A stretch of DNA of 16,567 bases, from NCBI GenBank assembly GCA_002452295.1, contig DKEX01000136.1:349-16915 (forward strand). Reading direction: 5' to 3'. Below, one piece after another: positions 14,519 through 16,567 of the stretch. Numbering within the stretch: the stretch's first letter is position 1; each line of letters starts with the position of its first letter. The notes beneath the pieces were generated by a model, which searched no databases, was not told the DNA's origin, and saw nothing but the letters and a program-made list of their open reading frames with translations. Source of the stretch: Firmicutes bacterium UBA6811. GTDB lineage: Bacteria > Bacillota > SHA-98 > UBA4971. Made by a program: the position numbers and the translations under genes.

Positions 14519-14849
14519 TGGCCCTGGGCTGCGGTGCTCTGTATGCGCAGTAGCCCTCAGCGGGGTTGCCGGTGCTCGCGTGGGAGCCCGCCCGAGCCGC
14601 AAGTGGCAGAGCGTGCGAGGAACAGCGCGGCACCGGCAACCCTCATCTTCGTATCCGCGTGTTCCGCCTGCACGCGGCCGCGACCCGTCCCTCCTGCACA
14701 TTTGGATCAGCATCCGGGCCGGGGCGAGGTCAAGCCGAGCCGACCGCCTCAGACCGGGCTGAGGCGGTCCCGAGCGACCTGTGCCCACCGCCAGGGTGCG
14801 GCTTCACCAGGAAGGCCAATGGAGGATCACCGCCAGCACCGGGCACTGC
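14519..14849. other. Convergent intergenic region with inverted repeats
   Basis: This 331-base gap between the CotF-like gene and the THEP1 gene contains no convincing gene. It holds a perfect 13-bp inverted repeat, GGGTTGCCGGTGC (14563-14575) with GCACCGGCAACCC (14630-14642), enclosing a 54-base loop that can pair a little further (TCGC with GCGA). It also holds a 10-bp hairpin at 14743-14768. Confidence 0.6.
14743..14768. terminator. Hairpin between convergent genes, possible terminator
   Basis: ACCGCCTCAG (14743-14752) pairs perfectly with CTGAGGCGGT (14759-14768) around a 6-base loop. Its place between convergent genes fits a bidirectional stop, but no T-run follows on either strand, so termination would need another factor. 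It is a candidate only. Confidence 0.4.
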
Positions 14850-15368
14850 TCATCCGGAAGATGGCTCCTCTGTAAGCCAGGCCTCGAGCATGCGCCTGGC
14901 CTCCTCTCGATTCCCCTCCGTAACCTCCACCACGGTCGTGTCCTCGCGGGAGCGGATGGCGTCCAGGAACGGGTTGGAGTCGACCCTGAGCACGCCGACC
15001 ACCGGGACGGGGCCTGCAAGGGCATCCATTACCGCCTGCCGGAACCCGGGCGCGCGAAGCTCGAAGCGGCCGAGCTCGTCCATGACGATGAGCCTGTCAC
15101 AGGCCATGGCGTGCCGGATGGCCTGCGCCCCCACGCCCTCGAATGCGTCCACGTGGACGTCCCAGCCGCCCCTGCGCGCGGAGGCGATGACGGCGGAGTC
15201 CCCCGAGCTGAGGTCCACCATGCGGAATGCCCGGAGCCGTCGCCCCTCGAACACCCGGTGAACGCGAAACCCTCCGAGCGGGCCGGGAAAGCGCTCCAGC
15301 GCAGCAAAGAGGACCGTGGTCTTCCCGACATGCCTGGGGCCTGTAAGGAAGAAGTTGTTCTGTAACAT
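14850..15368 (-). CDS. THEP1-type nucleoside triphosphatase (NTPase_1 family)
   Basis: This 172-residue soluble P-loop enzyme is similar to THEP1, which hydrolyses nucleoside triphosphates; its biological role is not established. Walker A is GPRHVGKTT (10-18) and Walker B LIVMDELG (93-100), followed by RFE, all typical of the family. The size also fits (about 170-180). The ATG at 15368 is chosen because the P-loop then begins at residue 10 as in relatives, with a GGAAGGG SD shortly upstream; the frame is open upstream but unlike the family. It lies downstream of an orphan ECF S component on the same strand, separated by 159 bases. A functional link with the transporter is possible but not shown. 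Confidence 0.92.
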   Translation of the reverse strand: MLQNNFFLTGPRHVGKTTVLFAALERFPGPLGGFRVHRVFEGRRLRAFRMVDLSSGDSAVIASARRGGWDVHVDAFEGVGAQAIRHAMACDRLIVMDELGRFELRAPGFRQAVMDALAGPVPVVGVLRVDSNPFLDAIRSREDTTVVEVTEGNREEARRMLEAWLTEEPSSG

Positions 15369-15527
15369 CGTTCCCTTCCTGCGCCTCCACCACGACTTGC
15401 ATGTGCATGAGCAGGGCTGAGTAGAGCAAAGCAAAGCTGAGCAGCGCGCAGGCGGGCCGAGCAACACCAGTGCTCGCCGTGACTCAGGCCCGCAGGCTGC
15501 AGCGGCACGGCGCGGGTCGCCAGGCGG

Positions 15528-16052
15528 CTATCGGGCCCGGCGCGCGCCAACGTCGGAAAGCCTCTTCACGGCCCCGCTCCGCAGCAGCGCCTCGCTCACG
15601 ATAAAGGCGATGGCACCGCCCGCAAGCGCCGTGAAGAGCTGCGGGGTCTGCATCATCTTCGCTATGGCGGGCTTCACCTCGACCACGAACCTCACGGCGC
15701 TGGAAAGCACCAGGAACTTGAGCACCGAGGCGACCACGATGCCGGCTATCGCCGCGAGCCTGCCGCGCCGCTCGAGAAGTCCGAACGCGATCACAAGCAC
15801 AGCATTCCCGAGGGCGATGAAGGGTATCATCGGGCCGAGGGGCGGCGGCAAGATCCCGCGCCAGAAGGCGATGGCCGGGGTCACAATCCCGATTGCCACG
15901 CCGCTCCAGATGCTAACGAACGTCGCCGCGATGTAGAGCATGGTATTCACCAGCGGCCCCGTGGCGTACTGGGGCATCCCCGCCATCTGGATGGCAAGCG
16001 TGAGCGCAAGCAACACAGCGGTCCTGGTCAGAAACACGACACTCCTCTTCAT
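15528..16052 (-). CDS. ECF transporter S component, substrate unknown (orphan)
   Basis: This is a 174-residue hydrophobic protein with about five to six membrane segments. It contains a central WRGILPPPLGPMIPFIALGN motif that I recognise from a common group of clostridial S components of unknown substrate, and a TGPLVNTMLYIAA segment near residue 32. A basic tail ends the protein. No ATPase or T subunit is nearby, so it probably uses a shared module encoded elsewhere (group II ECF), possibly including the one at the left of this window. The start is the ATG at 16052; the SD is weak (GGTG 10 bases upstream). The frame upstream is open but composed of low-complexity repeats. A THEP1 gene follows. 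Confidence 0.85.
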   Translation of the reverse strand: MKRSVVFLTRTAVLLALTLAIQMAGMPQYATGPLVNTMLYIAATFVSIWSGVAIGIVTPAIAFWRGILPPPLGPMIPFIALGNAVLVIAFGLLERRGRLAAIAGIVVASVLKFLVLSSAVRFVVEVKPAIAKMMQTPQLFTALAGGAIAFIVSEALLRSGAVKRLSDVGARRAR

Positions 16053-16116
16053 CTTCGTGGAGCACCGGTCACTCGTGTCCCGTCCTGCCGTAGCCTCTGC
16101 GGTCACGGCCACGACC

Positions 16117-16146
16117 GCGACTGCGACTGCGACTGCGGCTGCGACG
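16117..16146. repeat. Hexanucleotide repeat (GCGACT)
   Basis: GCGACT occurs three times in a row (16117-16134), followed by the variants GCGGCT and GCGACG. It lies in the leader of the S component gene and could change length by slippage. Confidence 0.75.
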
Positions 16147-16504
16147 GGCTGCCTCCCCCGACCGGGCTCTTTCGCTCCCTTTCTGCTGCGAGCCTGGCGC
16201 CGCCCGCAATCCGACGGCGCCGCGCACGGGGAGGCTCTCATTCTACATTCTACACGTGGAGGCTGCCTCCTCCAGATGTCGCGCGGATACCTGTCCAGTG
16301 AAAGCCGACCCCCCTCCGGGCGCAGGGTCACGGCGTAGGGTCACGTGCCCACGGGAAGCGGCCGGGTTTCGGCCACCTGCGTTACGGAACCGGCAGGAGC
16401 CTGGGCAGTCTCTTCGCCGGCCTATCCACATTGCGACCATCTCCAGCCCGGCTCTGCCGGACGCGGCCGATATGCCAACTCTTTAGGCACCTGGCGGACA
16501 GGAC

Positions 16505-16564
16505 TGGCAAGATTCTGGTCACCTTGGTCGCCTTTGCCGCCACGATGCCAAGTTTCTGGTCATC
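16505..16564. repeat. Imperfect 19-bp direct repeats at the right edge
   Basis: TGGCAAGATTCTGGTCACC (16505-16523) and TGCCAAGTTTCTGGTCATC (16546-16564) match at 16 of 19 positions, 41 bases apart. They end a few bases before the window edge. Such repeats can be part of the ends of insertion sequences of the IS21 type, but no transposase lies inside the window. Confidence 0.5.
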
Positions 16565-16567
16565 TGC

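Larger units (their letters stand above)
16053..16567. other. Upstream region of the orphan S component; no gene recognised
   Basis: This 515-base stretch has no convincing gene. It contains a hexanucleotide repeat GCGACT (16117-16146), two TAGAAT hexamers on the minus strand (16240-16245 and 16247-16252) that could be -10 elements but lack a good -35, a 13-bp palindrome GGAGGCTGCCTCC (16258-16270), and the direct repeats at the right end. A leader of about 180 bases would be possible. I compared it by eye with TPP, FMN, cobalamin and preQ1 riboswitch cores and saw no match. Confidence 0.5.

Noticed and set aside
14563..14642. SRP RNA or tRNA in the convergent gap
   Set aside because: The SRP GGAA-tetraloop core and the tRNA T-loop (GTTCGAATC type) are absent, although the region can fold.
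13547..14788. 413-residue minus-strand open frame opposite the ferredoxin and coat genes
   Set aside because: It runs across three recognisable plus-strand genes and has no family features or plausible SD.
16053..16240. Riboswitch in front of the orphan S component
   Set aside because: No conserved core of a riboswitch class I know was found by eye, and the leader is interrupted by a hexanucleotide repeat. A covariance-model search would decide.

Overview
The window is GC-rich bacterial DNA that reads best as a spore-forming, high-GC member of the Bacillota. The signs are two CotF-type spore coat genes, coaX, a dusB module and greA-lysS lying close together, strong GAGGTG/GGAGGTG Shine-Dalgarno (SD) sequences with frequent GTG and TTG starts, one SorC-type regulator and two ECF-type transporter S components. 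I cannot name the genus from the sequence alone.

Layout. From the left edge to about 11150, every gene is on the minus strand, so transcription runs right to left. The rightmost unit is a half-size GDT1 membrane protein, coaX (type III pantothenate kinase) and an uninterrupted HflX GTPase-DusB tRNA-dihydrouridine synthase fusion, ending in an intrinsic terminator at 7741-7776. Next comes a two-gene unit: a helix-turn-helix regulator, preceded by a leader with degenerate 8-bp repeats, and a 300-residue protein of uncertain function. Then follow greA-lysS, with a near-consensus promoter and a strong terminator (3612-3658). The leftmost unit is a SorC-family regulator, an ECF S component, a fused double ECF ATPase and the start of EcfT, which is cut by the window edge. 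GCACA/TGTGC palindromes lie just upstream of the SorC gene.

From 11323 to 14518 the genes are on the plus strand: an Fsr-like MFS exporter, a 5'-truncated 2-oxoacid:ferredoxin oxidoreductase alpha subunit, a ferredoxin with one unusual cluster motif, and two CotF-like coat proteins. A 9-bp tandem repeat sits exactly where the MFS gene ends and the truncated gene begins. At the right, on the minus strand, an orphan ECF S component is followed by a THEP1-type nucleoside triphosphatase. The last 80 bases hold two imperfect direct repeats that may mark the edge of a mobile element.

How the genes work together. coaX (CoA synthesis), HflX-DusB (ribosome rescue and tRNA modification), greA (transcript cleavage) and lysS (tRNA charging) form a housekeeping core. 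The SorC-ECF unit looks like a self-contained, substrate-induced uptake system whose substrate is unknown. The most unusual items are the HflX-DusB fusion, the ECF ATPase with one apparently degenerate catalytic site, the SorC control of an ECF importer, and the oxidoreductase remnant. No CRISPR array, rRNA, tRNA or complete insertion sequence was seen, and I found no clear new defence system.
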